From: Rhodanobacter sp. ANJX3
Lineage (GTDB): Bacteria; Pseudomonadota; Gammaproteobacteria; Xanthomonadales; Rhodanobacteraceae
NCBI RefSeq assembly: GCF_014200755.1
Contig: NZ_JACHCM010000005.1
Span: 339,108-403,107, forward strand
Direction of reading: 5' to 3'
Length of the DNA: 64,000 nucleotides
The notes under the pieces were generated by a model that had not been told where the DNA came from, did no database searches, and saw only the letters and a list, made by a program, of their open reading frames with translations. A program made the translations under genes and the position numbers. This document shows positions 1-8,949 of the stretch, one piece after another; position 1 is the stretch's first letter; the number at the start of each line of letters is the position of its first letter.

Positions 1-176
1 GGTATGGCGACCACGACACCGGCTGCGGTGCATATGAGGTAACCGCTGGTCGACGGCGGCCATGACGAGTCCCGCTCCACGGCGGCGGCGGCAGGCAGCG
101 GCGACGGCGCGTCGCTGAGCAGATCGTCCAGATAATCGTCGACCGCCTGGAATGCGGGTAGCGTGTCGCCATTCAT
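1..176 (-). CDS. CheW-domain protein, partial (5' end only)
   Basis: Only the first 58 codons are inside the window; the gene continues past base 1. The start ATG at 176 overlaps the TGA of the parA-like gene (ATGA), so the two are translationally coupled. The peptide opens MNGDTLPAFQAVDDYLDDLL, followed by an Ala/Pro-rich linker and a hydrophobic stretch (YLICTAAGVVVA). In Pseudomonas and Xanthomonas the gene after the ParA-like ATPase in this operon is a CheW-domain scaffold, and an acidic VDDYLDDLL-like N-terminus fits that group. The CheW fold itself lies outside the window, so the call rests on position and the N-terminal sequence. Expected role: scaffold in a polar chemoreceptor array, interacting with the ParA-like protein. 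Confidence 0.6.
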   Translation of the reverse strand, partial: MNGDTLPAFQAVDDYLDDLLSDAPSPLPAAAAVERDSSWPPSTSGYLICTAAGVVVAI

Positions 177-958
177 GCCGAGGCTTCCGTGAAAGTTCGT
201 CCGGCCGCAAGCAGTTCGTGCAGGAGAGCGCGGTAACTTTCGGTGCTTTGCCGGGCCGCCGGCCAGCACGTCAGCGGCTGACCGTGCTCGGCTGCCTCGC
301 AAATCTGCGGATCGACTGCAATCACCTGTCGAGTCACCGCGTGCCGATAGCGCTCACGCAAGCTCATCAGCGAGACCCGGCTGTGCGCTGCGTCGACGTC
401 GTACATGGTGGGCACGATCCAATGCGGCAGCACGCGCCCCATCGAACGCTCGATCATTTGCATACTGCGCAGCATGCGCTCGAGTCCGTCCAGAGCAAGT
501 GCCTCGGTCTGCGTCGGCATCAACAACCGCTGCGCCGCGGCCAGCGCGTTGATCATCAGCAGGCCGAGCGTGGGCGGACAGTCGAGCAGCACGTAGTCGT
601 ATACATTGTTGAGCATGGTCAGCGCATTGGCGAGAATCCTTCCGGTTCCCTTGTGTGCGGCCAGTTGACGATCCAGCGTGGCCATCGGTGCCGCCGCCGG
701 CAGCAGCCACAGACCACTGTGTCCGGTACTCCGCGCCAGGCTGGCGATCGCGGGCGGATGATGTTGGCGGAAGAGCTCATACACGCTGCCCATGCCGCTG
801 AGGTCTTCCAGTGAGAAATACCCGCTCAACGATGCGTGCGGGTCCAGATCCACCAGCAGCACGCGCATGCCCTCTTCCGCAAGCAAAGCGCCCAGCGTGG
901 CAGTCGTGGTGGTCTTGCCCACCCCACCCTTTTGATTGGCGATAGCCCAGATATCCAC
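173..958 (-). CDS. ParA/Soj-family ATPase for chemotaxis array placement (ParC-like)
   Basis: 261 residues, a P-loop ATPase of the ParA/MinD type. The deviant Walker A KGGVGKTT is at residues 10-17, the Walker A' region VDLDPHASLSGYF at about 37-48, and the Walker B YDYVLLDCPP at about 120-129. It starts at GTG 958 with an AAGGA-like Shine-Dalgarno about 7 bases upstream, 3 bases after the motD stop. In Vibrio and Pseudomonas the homologue encoded between motD and a CheW-domain gene positions the chemotaxis array at the cell pole, and the same order is seen here. The role is inferred from family and context. No DNA-binding ParB partner is visible, which argues against plasmid or chromosome partitioning. 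Confidence 0.88.
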   Translation of the reverse strand: MDIWAIANQKGGVGKTTTTATLGALLAEEGMRVLLVDLDPHASLSGYFSLEDLSGMGSVYELFRQHHPPAIASLARSTGHSGLWLLPAAAPMATLDRQLAAHKGTGRILANALTMLNNVYDYVLLDCPPTLGLLMINALAAAQRLLMPTQTEALALDGLERMLRSMQMIERSMGRVLPHWIVPTMYDVDAAHSRVSLMSLRERYRHAVTRQVIAVDPQICEAAEHGQPLTCWPAARQSTESYRALLHELLAAGRTFTEASA

Positions 959-961
959 GCG

Positions 962-2017
962 TCAGTCCTTGGCGTCCAGATGCGCCGTCGCCATGGCCGG
1001 TCTATCTGCGCCAGCGATGACGAGCGGTGGCGCTATAGCTGGCGGCATCACGGTAGGAGACAAAACGGAGGCTTGCACCGCGGTGGGCGCGGTTATCGGC
1101 GGTGAAGTGGCGATCGGAACCGATGATCGGCCATCGGGCACGTTGGGATCGGTATCGGCCGTGTGATTGATCTGATCGCTGTGGCTGTAAAAGCGTGTCG
1201 GCGCCTCCGGATTGCTCAACACGACGACCAAGACACGGCGATTGCGATTGCGGCCGTCCTGGCTGAGGTTGTCCGCCGACGGATGGTATTGGCCCCAGCC
1301 GACAATCCCGAGTCGATCCGGCTCTACGCCATGATCGGCGAACAGCCGCGCCACGCTCGCTGCGCGCGCAGCGGACAATTCCCAGTTGGACGGATACAGC
1401 GCCGTATTGATCGGCACATCGTCGGTATAGCCCTCGACCCTCAGCGGGTTGGCAAAAGGCGCAAGGATCTGGCCGAGATTGGCGAGGATCTGATTGGCCG
1501 ATGGCGATAGCGTTGCCACCCCACTGGGAAACAGGATATCGGTGCGGATTTCGATTTCCAGCCAGTTGTTGGTGCGCCTGACGACCACCATGTTTTTGTC
1601 GATCAGCGGCTGCAACGCGTGTTCGACCTGGCTGCGGATGCGCTCCAGATCTTGTCGATCGTTACCGGGTTTGTCTTGGCTTGCCTGCGCCTGCGGCTTG
1701 ATCGGAACGATCATCGCACGCGTCGGTACCGGTGGCGGAATGCGCGCCAACGGTGCGCTGGGTATGGGTGACGGTACGGTGGCCTGCATCGAGGCGCTAG
1801 CCGGCAAATTGCCCGACGGCACCGGCCGAATCACCTGCCGCGTGCCGTTGAAGGCTTCGGAGATCGACTGCGCCAGCGCTCTGTATTTGCTCGTGTTGAC
1901 ACTCGACATGGCATACAAAACCACGAACAGCGCAAGCAGCAGGGTCAGCAGGTCCGCATAGGGAATCACCCAGGCTTCGGTGTTGACGTGCTCTTCGTGT
2001 TTTTTTTTGCGTCTCAT
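962..2017 (-). CDS. motD: Flagellar motor stator protein MotD (MotB family)
   Basis: 351 residues. A short basic N-terminus (MRRKKKHEE) is followed by a single membrane span at about 16-38 holding the proton-channel aspartate Asp22 in PYADLLTLLLAL. A Pro-rich linker (about 60-125) leads to an OmpA-type peptidoglycan-binding domain at about 150-268 (VEGYTDDVPIN, SAARAASVARLF, NRRVLVVV). It pairs with MotC to form the stator that couples proton flow to rotation. The start ATG at 2017 overlaps the motC stop (ATGA). A Pro/Ala/Thr-rich tail of about 80 residues follows the OmpA domain, making it longer than the roughly 300 residues usual for MotD. A run of nine A residues on the coding strand near the start encodes the lysine cluster. 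Confidence 0.93.
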   Translation of the reverse strand: MRRKKKHEEHVNTEAWVIPYADLLTLLLALFVVLYAMSSVNTSKYRALAQSISEAFNGTRQVIRPVPSGNLPASASMQATVPSPIPSAPLARIPPPVPTRAMIVPIKPQAQASQDKPGNDRQDLERIRSQVEHALQPLIDKNMVVVRRTNNWLEIEIRTDILFPSGVATLSPSANQILANLGQILAPFANPLRVEGYTDDVPINTALYPSNWELSAARAASVARLFADHGVEPDRLGIVGWGQYHPSADNLSQDGRNRNRRVLVVVLSNPEAPTRFYSHSDQINHTADTDPNVPDGRSSVPIATSPPITAPTAVQASVLSPTVMPPAIAPPLVIAGADRPAMATAHLDAKD

Positions 2018-2754
2018 GCGAGATAGCCCTGCAGCTTGCTTTCTATCTGGCGAGGGTTGTCGCCCTGCGCGATCGACACGAGTCCCTCGATGACGATCTC
2101 TCGCACCTGGGTCTGTTTGTTGATCAGCGCCTTCAGGCGCGAACCGATCGGCAGCAGCAGCAGGTTGGCCAGACTGATGCCGTAGATCGTCGCAACGAAG
2201 GCCGCAGCGATACCGTGACCGAGCTTGTTAGGATCGGTGAGATCGCGCATGACCGCCATCAGGCCCAGCACGGCGCCGATGATGCCCATCGTGGGCGAAT
2301 AGATTCCCGCATTTTCATAGACTTTCGCGGCATTCAGATCCGCGTGTTCGCGCGTTTCCAGTTCGACTTCCAGCACGCTGCGAATGGCCTCCGGTTCGTT
2401 GCCGTCGACCAGCATCTGCATGCCCTTTCGAATGAACGGGTCGGACTCGGCGTCGATCTGCGGCTCGAGGCCGAGCAGGCCCTGGCGGCGGGAAATTTCG
2501 CTCCAGCCGACCACCCGGCTGATCAGATTTTCCGGCTGCAGCATCGGCGGCTTGTACACCATGATCAGCATGCCCATCGCCTGCTTGAGCACGCGCCCCT
2601 GCGTGTGCAGCATTATCGCCGCGATGGTGCCGCCAAAAACGATGGTGAAGGCGGCCGGATTCCAAAGCGCCGATACGTCGGTACCTTTGAGGATGGCGCC
2701 CACGATGAGTACGGCGAACGCCAGAATGGTGCCGATGATGCTGATCAGATCCAT
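2014..2754 (-). CDS. motC: Flagellar motor stator protein MotC (MotA family)
   Basis: 246 residues with the MotA/PomA plan. Two N-terminal membrane helices (about 4-21 and 34-51) are followed by a cytoplasmic loop (about 60-145) with the charged torque-generating region. Helices 3 and 4 (about 150-170 and 182-206) contain PTMGIIGAVLGLMAVM and HGIAAAFVATIYG. It forms the proton-conducting stator with MotD, encoded immediately downstream (ATGA overlap). It starts 1 base after the cheA stop codon, so it belongs to the chemotaxis operon. The cheA-motC-motD-parA order matches the MotCD stator locus of Pseudomonas, except that cheB is missing between cheA and motC. Confidence 0.93.
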   Translation of the reverse strand: MDLISIIGTILAFAVLIVGAILKGTDVSALWNPAAFTIVFGGTIAAIMLHTQGRVLKQAMGMLIMVYKPPMLQPENLISRVVGWSEISRRQGLLGLEPQIDAESDPFIRKGMQMLVDGNEPEAIRSVLEVELETREHADLNAAKVYENAGIYSPTMGIIGAVLGLMAVMRDLTDPNKLGHGIAAAFVATIYGISLANLLLLPIGSRLKALINKQTQVREIVIEGLVSIAQGDNPRQIESKLQGYLA

Positions 2755-2755
2755 G

Positions 2756-4765
2756 TCAGGCGGAGACCTTCAGCGAGGGGAGCAATCGATCACCGTCCCC
2801 GGCCAGCACCGCCAGATCGAGCACCAGGGCGAGCTGACCGTCGCCGGTCACGGTGGCGCCGGCCACGCCGGGCACGCCGTCGAACAGCGGCCCCAGCGGC
2901 TTGACCATCACGTCTTCGCGACCGATGACCTCGTGCACCAGACAGCCCAGATGCAGATGGCCGACGTGCAGCACCACCACATGGCCGCCCGCGTCATCGT
3001 CGATACCGGCCCAGCCGGCGAGATCGCCGAGCACCAGGGCACGACCGCGATGGGCGACGACGCGACGACCGTCCAGCGCATGGTCCTGCGCCGCGTTCAA
3101 CTCGAAGACCTCGCTGACGTTGCCCAGCGGCAGCGCGAACAAGCGGTCGCCCACGCGCACCATCAGCACACGCAGGATCGCCAGTGTCAGCGGCACCGTC
3201 AGCTCCAGTGTGCTGCCATGACCCAGACGCGAACGAACCTGCAACGTGCCGCCTAGCTCGGCCACGCGCGTCTTGACCACGTCCATGCCCACGCCGCGAC
3301 CGGAAATATCCGAAATCGTGGCGGCCGTGCTGAAACCGGGGCGGAAAATCAATTCATAGCATTCGACCTCGGACAGATGCGCCGCCTGCGCGGCATCGAT
3401 CACGCCTTTCTCCACCGCCTTGCGTCGCAGCACCTCCGGGTCCATGCCGCGGCCGTCGTCGCTGACCGAAATGACGATGCGCTCGCCGCGCTGGCTCGCC
3501 GCTAGGCGCACGCTGCCCTTGCGCGGCTTGCCGGCCCGCTCGCGCTCCGATGGCGTCTCCAGACCGTGGTCGACCGCATTGCGCAGCAGATGAACCAGCG
3601 GATCGGCCAAGGCCTCGACCAGACTGCGGTCGAGATCCGTGTCCTCGCCTTCCTGGATCAGTTCGATCTCTTTGCCCAGCTGTCGCGCGAGGTCGCGCAC
3701 GATCCGAGGAAAGCGCTGAAACAGCCGGCCCACCGGCTGCATCCGCATGCCGAGCACGGCGGTTTGCAGCTCGTTGGAAATCCGATCGAGCTCGCCGGCG
3801 GCCACGCTCAGCGGCTCGCTGTCGATGCGCGAAGCCAGGGTCAACAGCCGATTGCGCGCCAGCACCAGCTCGCCGGCACGATTGAGCATCGTATCGAGCT
3901 TGGCAGTGTCCACGCGCACAGTGGTTTCCGCAGCGGCCTTCGGCTTGGCTGGCGCCGCGGTCGAGGCGCTTGCGGCCGCGGCCGTCGGGAGAGGCTCTGC
4001 CATCGCCGTGGCAACAGGCTCCGGCATGGGGTCGGCAGCCGCCGTTTCGGTCACGCCGGGCGCCACGCCTTTTCCGTGCAATTGGTCGAGCAGCGCTTCG
4101 AATTCGTCCGCCTCGATCACGCCAGCGCCAGAGGACGGCACGTTGCTTTTTGCCGCCGGCGCCATCGGCACCTCGGCAGCATCCGCCCCCGGCGCACCGC
4201 CCGTACCGTAAAGACTGTCCAGCAGCGCTTCGAACTCGCTCTCAGTGATATTCGCGTCGGACGCGCTCGCCGTAGCCGATGGGGATTCGCTCAACTGATC
4301 CAGCATGCGCTCGAAAGCCTCTTCGACCGTATCGGTGTGGATGCTGCCTTTCACGACCCGGGCGCTGCCGATGTCCGGCTTCGCGGCGACGGGTCGCAAA
4401 CGATCCAGCAGCGACATCGGCGGGGGCGTCAACGGCGTCGATGCGTTCAGCGCATCCATCATGCCGTTGAGCTGGTCCAGCGCTTCGAGCAGGGCATCCA
4501 TCTGCGCCGAACCGAGCACCACGGCACCGTTGCGCGCCTCGTTGAGCAATTCTTCCGCGCAATGACACAATTGCACCATCGGTTCGATAGCCAAAAACCC
4601 GGCGCCGCCCTTGACCGTGTGGAAAACGCGGAATACCGCGTTCAGTAGTTCCCGGTCCAGCGGCGCGGTTTCCAGCTGGATCAGCTGCTCGCCCAGCCGC
4701 AATATCAATTCGCCGGCCTCCACCAGAAAATCGTCGCGCAGTTCACGGTCGAGCGTGGGATCCAT
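2756..4765 (-). CDS. cheA: Chemotaxis sensor histidine kinase CheA
   Basis: 669 residues. An Hpt domain occupies about 1-105 with the phospho-acceptor His49 in FHTVKGGAGFL. An unusual low-complexity linker (about 105-275) carries three related acidic helices: FERMLDQLSE (151-160), EFEALLDSLYG (177-187) and EFEALLDQLHG (221-231). Then come the dimerisation helices (about 278-340, NRAGELVLARNRLL), the HATPase domain (NAVDHGLETPSERERAG, DDGRGMDPE, GRGVGMDVVK) and a C-terminal CheW-like domain (about 525-665). It autophosphorylates at polar arrays and passes phosphate to CheY. It lies between cheZ and motC with 13 bp and 1 bp gaps. Confidence 0.96.
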   Translation of the reverse strand: MDPTLDRELRDDFLVEAGELILRLGEQLIQLETAPLDRELLNAVFRVFHTVKGGAGFLAIEPMVQLCHCAEELLNEARNGAVVLGSAQMDALLEALDQLNGMMDALNASTPLTPPPMSLLDRLRPVAAKPDIGSARVVKGSIHTDTVEEAFERMLDQLSESPSATASASDANITESEFEALLDSLYGTGGAPGADAAEVPMAPAAKSNVPSSGAGVIEADEFEALLDQLHGKGVAPGVTETAAADPMPEPVATAMAEPLPTAAAASASTAAPAKPKAAAETTVRVDTAKLDTMLNRAGELVLARNRLLTLASRIDSEPLSVAAGELDRISNELQTAVLGMRMQPVGRLFQRFPRIVRDLARQLGKEIELIQEGEDTDLDRSLVEALADPLVHLLRNAVDHGLETPSERERAGKPRKGSVRLAASQRGERIVISVSDDGRGMDPEVLRRKAVEKGVIDAAQAAHLSEVECYELIFRPGFSTAATISDISGRGVGMDVVKTRVAELGGTLQVRSRLGHGSTLELTVPLTLAILRVLMVRVGDRLFALPLGNVSEVFELNAAQDHALDGRRVVAHRGRALVLGDLAGWAGIDDDAGGHVVVLHVGHLHLGCLVHEVIGREDVMVKPLGPLFDGVPGVAGATVTGDGQLALVLDLAVLAGDGDRLLPSLKVSA

Positions 4766-4778
4766 CAGCTGGCGTCCC

Positions 4779-5420
4779 TTAGAATCCGAACTCGCTGAGC
4801 AGGCGATCGGCTTCGTCCTGGCTGGAAACTTTGGCCACGGCCTCGGGCTTGTCGCCCGATGCCAGGGAACCGGTCAGGCGCACCAGCTCGAGCAGCGAGG
4901 TTTCGACCGATTCGATGAAGCTGACCACTTTCTTGATGCGCTGCCCGGACAAATCCTGCCAGGACTGCGCCATCACCATGTCATCCAGCCCTTCGCCGCA
5001 TTTTTCGGCAAAGGCGATGGCCTGGTGAGCCAGTACTGCGGCCGGGTCGGTCGTGCCTTTGGCGAAGTCGAGCACTTCGGCGGCATTGGCCGACAGCGCC
5101 ACGGCTTCCGGGCGCATGCGGTCGGCGAAGTCGAGACTGCGATGGGCGGCCTTCGCGCTCATGTCGAGCACTTCCACCAGATGTTTGCGTGCGTCTGCCA
5201 TGCTTTCCGGCACGCCTTCGAACGTCAGCTCGCCACCGAGGCGGCGCATGGCGCCATGAAGATCGCGGGCAAGCCGGCCCAGCGCACGGAACAAATGCTG
5301 TTCGCGCTCTCGCACGATCCTGTCCAGCGCCTGCTCGAAGGCAAGCCCATCCTCGCTATTGAGCAAGGCCAGCACTTCGGGCGGCAGGTTTTCGATGACG
5401 TCGGACTGGATCGCGCTCAT
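4779..5420 (-). CDS. cheZ: CheY-P phosphatase CheZ
   Basis: 213 residues, helical throughout. The family's catalytic stretch is present as [16 protein letters not shown]: the aspartate positions CheY and the glutamine of SGQ activates the water in characterised CheZ. The protein ends in a short acidic/hydrophobic peptide, DRLLSEFGF, which matches the C-terminal CheY-docking helix of the family. It dephosphorylates CheY-P to end the motor signal. The ATG at 5420 overlaps the cheY TGA (ATGA coupling), so CheY and its phosphatase should be made in fixed proportion. Confidence 0.95.
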   Translation of the reverse strand: MSAIQSDVIENLPPEVLALLNSEDGLAFEQALDRIVREREQHLFRALGRLARDLHGAMRRLGGELTFEGVPESMADARKHLVEVLDMSAKAAHRSLDFADRMRPEAVALSANAAEVLDFAKGTTDPAAVLAHQAIAFAEKCGEGLDDMVMAQSWQDLSGQRIKKVVSFIESVETSLLELVRLTGSLASGDKPEAVAKVSSQDEADRLLSEFGF

Positions 5421-5824
5421 GCGGTGGCTCCTGCGGCGGCCAGCCGTTCGAAGATTTTTTCCAACTTTTCACGAAGCGTAATGGCCGTGAAAGGCTTGAC
5501 GATATAACCGTTCACGCCTGCCTGAGCGGCGGCGATGATCTGCTCGCGATTGTTTTCCGCGGTCACCATGAGTACCGGTAATCCTTTCCACTTGGGTTCG
5601 GCGCGAATCGCGCGCAGCAGGTCGATGCCAGTCATGTTGGGCATGTTCCAGTCGGTGACGACCATGTCGAATGCCGTTGTCCGCATAAGGGCAAGCGCAT
5701 TCTCGCCATCGTCGGCCTCCTGGATCAGCGGATTGCTGAAACCAAGCTCCACCAGGAGGTTGCGAACGATTCGGCGCATGGTGGAAAAATCATCGACCAC
5801 CAGGATTTTCATATTCTTGTCCAA
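5417..5824 (-). CDS. cheY: Chemotaxis response regulator CheY
   Basis: 135 residues, a single receiver domain. The acidic pair Asp11-Asp12, phospho-acceptor Asp58 ([10 protein letters not shown]), Thr88 (MVTAEN) and Lys110 (YIVKPF) are all present. Phosphorylated CheY binds FliM to change motor behaviour. The start is most likely TTG at 5824 ([12 protein letters not shown]): a GGAGAG Shine-Dalgarno sits about 5 bases upstream of it, whereas the internal ATG at MKIL has no good site at normal spacing. About 196 bp separate cheY from fliA, so it may have its own promoter. I could not identify one with confidence. Confidence 0.96.
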   Translation of the reverse strand: MDKNMKILVVDDFSTMRRIVRNLLVELGFSNPLIQEADDGENALALMRTTAFDMVVTDWNMPNMTGIDLLRAIRAEPKWKGLPVLMVTAENNREQIIAAAQAGVNGYIVKPFTAITLREKLEKIFERLAAAGATA

Positions 5825-6020
5825 ACACTCTCTCCACTAGCCCTGTCCAGGGCGACTGAGGCAGCACATAAAATCCACGACCTGCGGTGGATATCGGCAC
5901 TGCACAGACCAGTCGGTCTCAGGCGATACCGAATCCAACACACCACTTTGTTTGCCATGCGCCGCGCGTCAACCGTCGTTCTTTCCCACGCCCCTCATTC
6001 AAGCGGCGCTGATCGGCGCA

Positions 6021-6770
6021 TTACGGGCTGGCGTCGTCGCACCATGCGCCCATCCGCGAACGCAGTCTGATCAGCGCCTGCCCATGGATCTGACACACGC
6101 GCGACTCGGTCACACCCAGTACCAAACCGATCTCCTTCAAATTCAACTCCTGCTCGTAATACAACGACATCACCAGCTGCTCGCGGTCAGGCAGGGTAGT
6201 GATTGCCTTGGCCAGCGCCGTCCGCATCCCGCTGCGCTCGATCCGCTCCTGCGGACTCAAACCGCTCTGGTCGACGATGTCCATCGCGCCGCTGCCTTCG
6301 CCACCTTCGCCATCGTCAGGCGCCGTAAGGCTCAGCAAGCGGGCACCGGCAGCATCGGCCAGCACCTGGTGATACTCCTCGACGCTCATGCCCAATCGCC
6401 GCATCACCTCGGCAGCGTCGGCATCTGCGCCCGTCTCGTTCTCTATCTTGCGTACCACCTCGGCGACTTCCCGGGCCTTGCGATGCACCGATCGCGGGGT
6501 CCAGTCGGTGCGCCGCAATTCGTCGAGCATCGCGCCGCGGATTCGTATACCCGCATAGGTTTCGAAGCTCGCGGAGCGATCGGTGGCGAAATTGCGCGCG
6601 GCCTCCAGCAAGCCGATCATGCCGGCCTGCACCAGATCGCCCACATCCACGCTGGGCGGCAGACGCCCCATCAAGTGGTAGGCGATGCGACGCACAAGCG
6701 GCGCATGCTGCCTGACCAGCTGATCGGCTTCCGCACGCTGTAGCTGTAGGTATTCCGAAGCGACACTCAT
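6021..6770 (-). CDS. fliA: RNA polymerase sigma-28 factor FliA
   Basis: 249 residues from ATG 6770 (MSVASEYLQLQ). That start lies 2 bases after the fleN stop and has GGTGAGG just upstream; longer in-frame extensions read into fleN. Region 2 is visible as LVRRIAYHLMGRLPP and VDVGDLVQAGMIGLLEAARNF, region 3 around SFETYAGIRIRGAMLDELR, and region 4 as LNLKEIGLVLGVTESRVCQIHGQ. It directs transcription of late flagellar and chemotaxis genes; candidate target promoters in this window lie before fliC, flgM and two chemoreceptor genes. It is inhibited by FlgM, also encoded here, about 44 kb away. Confidence 0.96.
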   Translation of the reverse strand: MSVASEYLQLQRAEADQLVRQHAPLVRRIAYHLMGRLPPSVDVGDLVQAGMIGLLEAARNFATDRSASFETYAGIRIRGAMLDELRRTDWTPRSVHRKAREVAEVVRKIENETGADADAAEVMRRLGMSVEEYHQVLADAAGARLLSLTAPDDGEGGEGSGAMDIVDQSGLSPQERIERSGMRTALAKAITTLPDREQLVMSLYYEQELNLKEIGLVLGVTESRVCQIHGQALIRLRSRMGAWCDDASP

Positions 6771-6772
6771 CC

Positions 6773-7717
6773 TCACCACCCCGCTGCCGAAGCGTTCTGA
6801 CCGCTGAAAAAGGCGATCCGACCAAGATCCGGATACACGGGCTCTTTCCATGTATCGACCGCACTGGCCATTTGCTTAAATCCCATGGCTGAACGACTGG
6901 ATGGCCACAGATCGACTACCGCACCCTGGCGCTTGATCGCCTGTCGCAGCCGCTCGTCATGCGGTATGACGCCCATCAAACTGAGCGCCACATCGAGGAA
7001 GCGCTCACTGACGCGAGCCAGTTTCTCGTAAAGAAGCCTCGCCTCGCCCGCGTGCCGGACCATGTTGGTGACAATATGGAATCGCCGCACGCCGAAATCC
7101 CGGCTGAGCAATTTGATCAACGCGTACGCATCGGTGAGCGAGGCCGGTTCGTCGCACACCACGACCAGCACATCGTCGGCCGCCGCCGCAAACATCATCA
7201 CGTCGTCCGATACGCCGGCGGCGGTGTCCACCACCAGGTACTCCGGCGGAACGATCAGATCGTCGAAGGCGCGGATCACGGCCGCGTGCTCGCCGTTGCA
7301 CATCTGCGCCAGCTGGCGTGCACCCGAGCCGCCCGGCACCACTTTCAGCCCATGCGGCCCCGGGATGATCAGGTCCTGCAGCGAGCAGTTGCCTTCAAGC
7401 ATATGTCCCACGTGCCGCAGCGGCGTCAGGCCCAGCTGCACATCAACGTTGGCGACGCTCATATCGGCATCGAGCAGCATCACGTCGCGACCGGCCATCG
7501 ACATCGCCATGGCCAGATTGACCGCCACGGTCGTCTTGCCCACGCCGCCCTTGCCGGCCGCTACGGTCAGCGTTCGTGTCGGGCGCCGCGGTGGCGTCAT
7601 CGCGCGAAGACTGGATGCCTGATGCAGCACTTCCGCATCGCGCGGCCGCGGCGACGGCGGTGCCGCAAACAGATTCTGCAAACCCCAAGCTTGATCCACC
7701 GGAATAGCCCCGTTCAT
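6773..7717 (-). CDS. fleN: Flagellar number regulator FleN (FlhG/MinD-like ATPase)
   Basis: 314 residues from ATG 7717, which overlaps the flhF stop (ATGA). A short N-terminal extension carries the conserved activating peptide (HQASSLRAM). Then come Walker A KGGVGKTT at about 56-63, Walker A' LLDADMSVANVDVQLGL at about 81-97 and the VDTAAG Walker B region. FleN restricts flagellar number by antagonising FleQ and acts with FlhF at the pole. The order flhA-flhF-fleN-fliA is the classic polar-flagellum arrangement and supports the assignment over a generic MinD. Confidence 0.94.
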   Translation of the reverse strand: MNGAIPVDQAWGLQNLFAAPPSPRPRDAEVLHQASSLRAMTPPRRPTRTLTVAAGKGGVGKTTVAVNLAMAMSMAGRDVMLLDADMSVANVDVQLGLTPLRHVGHMLEGNCSLQDLIIPGPHGLKVVPGGSGARQLAQMCNGEHAAVIRAFDDLIVPPEYLVVDTAAGVSDDVMMFAAAADDVLVVVCDEPASLTDAYALIKLLSRDFGVRRFHIVTNMVRHAGEARLLYEKLARVSERFLDVALSLMGVIPHDERLRQAIKRQGAVVDLWPSSRSAMGFKQMASAVDTWKEPVYPDLGRIAFFSGQNASAAGW

Positions 7718-8949
7718 AGACTTGCCACCGCCAGACCGAATCGCTCGGCCATTTCCACATCGTCGACAGCCGGAGCGAGGCGCCGCTGAACCTGCGCGGC
7801 CCGGCACACCAGCACGCGCGCATCGGCGGCGCTGATGTCTTCGGGCACACGCTGGCCGTCCGTCGTGCAATCCAGCGGCAGACGGTGACGAATCAGCACC
7901 GACAGCACGCCGCCCAGGCTCGGCGCTTCGTCCAGCTTGGTCACGATGCACGCTTGCGGCTGCAGCGGAAGGTAGGCGCGCACCGAATCGTCCAGCGACG
8001 ACGCCTGCGCGTTCGCCGCCAGCACCAGACAGGTACGCAAGCGACCGTCGCCGTTGGCCTGGCGCAATACCTCCTGCTGCTGTTCAAGACGCGGGTCGCT
8101 GCCGGCAACGCCAGCGGTGTCGATCAGCACGGTGTGATGCTCGCTCAGACTGTCCAGCGCCCTAGTCAGGCTGGCGGCGTCGTGCGCCGAATAGACGCGC
8201 ACGCCGAGCAGGCGCCCATAGTGTTCCAGCTGCGCCGCGGCCCCGATACGGTAATGATCGGTGCTGATGAGCGCGACCTTGCCCGGACCGTGGCGCATGA
8301 CCGCGCGCGCGGCGAGTTTGGCGACGGTGGTGGTCTTGCCCACGCCGGTAGGCCCGACCAGCGCGGTAATGCCACCGGTCTCAGCCAGATCGCGGCCGCT
8401 GACTTTCAGGTTGCGGCTGAGCAGACCCAGGGGCAAATAGCGCGCCTGATCGGCGCTCAGCTGCTCGGGCAATTCTTCGATCAACTGCCGCGCCACATCC
8501 GTTTCGATACCCAGGCGTGTCATGTCGCGCAGCACGCGCGCACGCATCGGGCGACGGCGCTCCATGTCATTCCAGGCCAGGCTCGACAACTGCTGTTCGA
8601 GCAACTCGCGCAGGCCGCCCAGCTCAGCGCGCATGCGCGCCGCCTCGAGCACGTTTTGTTCGACGATCGGCTGCAGCGTGGACAGTTCGCTCGGCGGTAC
8701 CGGCATCGGCGGCGGCGAAACCTGCGCACGACGTTCGGCCGTCGCGGGACCGGCGACGGATTCAGGCATCGGTGCACCGTGCCGTGCGGCCTCACGAACC
8801 AGCGTTTCGTCGTAGTCGATGGCCGCGATGATCTCGATGCCATCGTCGAGTCGGCGAGTAGAAAGAATCACCGCATCGGCGCCTTGATCTGCGCGCACCT
8901 CACGCATCGCCTGGCGCATGTCCGCGGCAAGAAATCGCTTGATCTTCAT
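7714..8949 (-). CDS. flhF: Flagellar placement SRP-like GTPase FlhF
   Basis: 411 residues. The B/N region starts MKIKRFLAADMRQAM, typical of FlhF, and is followed by a Pro-rich linker (about 65-90). The SRP-type GTPase domain has the P-loop GPTGVGKT at 199-206, then STDHYRIGAAAQLE, the DTAG switch (VLIDTAG) and TKLDE. FlhF marks the old cell pole for flagellar assembly and recruits FliF. Its ATG overlaps the stop of a 31-codon ORF with a good ribosome binding site, reported separately, and fleN follows with another ATGA overlap. Confidence 0.95.
   Translation of the reverse strand: MKIKRFLAADMRQAMREVRADQGADAVILSTRRLDDGIEIIAAIDYDETLVREAARHGAPMPESVAGPATAERRAQVSPPPMPVPPSELSTLQPIVEQNVLEAARMRAELGGLRELLEQQLSSLAWNDMERRRPMRARVLRDMTRLGIETDVARQLIEELPEQLSADQARYLPLGLLSRNLKVSGRDLAETGGITALVGPTGVGKTTTVAKLAARAVMRHGPGKVALISTDHYRIGAAAQLEHYGRLLGVRVYSAHDAASLTRALDSLSEHHTVLIDTAGVAGSDPRLEQQQEVLRQANGDGRLRTCLVLAANAQASSLDDSVRAYLPLQPQACIVTKLDEAPSLGGVLSVLIRHRLPLDCTTDGQRVPEDISAADARVLVCRAAQVQRRLAPAVDDVEMAERFGLAVASL

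Noticed and set aside
173..958. Plasmid or chromosome partitioning system because of the ParA-like ATPase.
   Set aside because: No parB or centromere-like repeats. The neighbours are stator and CheW-type genes, as in polar chemotaxis operons.
5891..5917. Possible sigma-28 promoter before cheY (GCCGATAT on the minus strand).
   Set aside because: The -10 is good, but no TAAA/TCAA-like -35 lies 15-16 bases upstream (it reads ACCG), so I do not call it.
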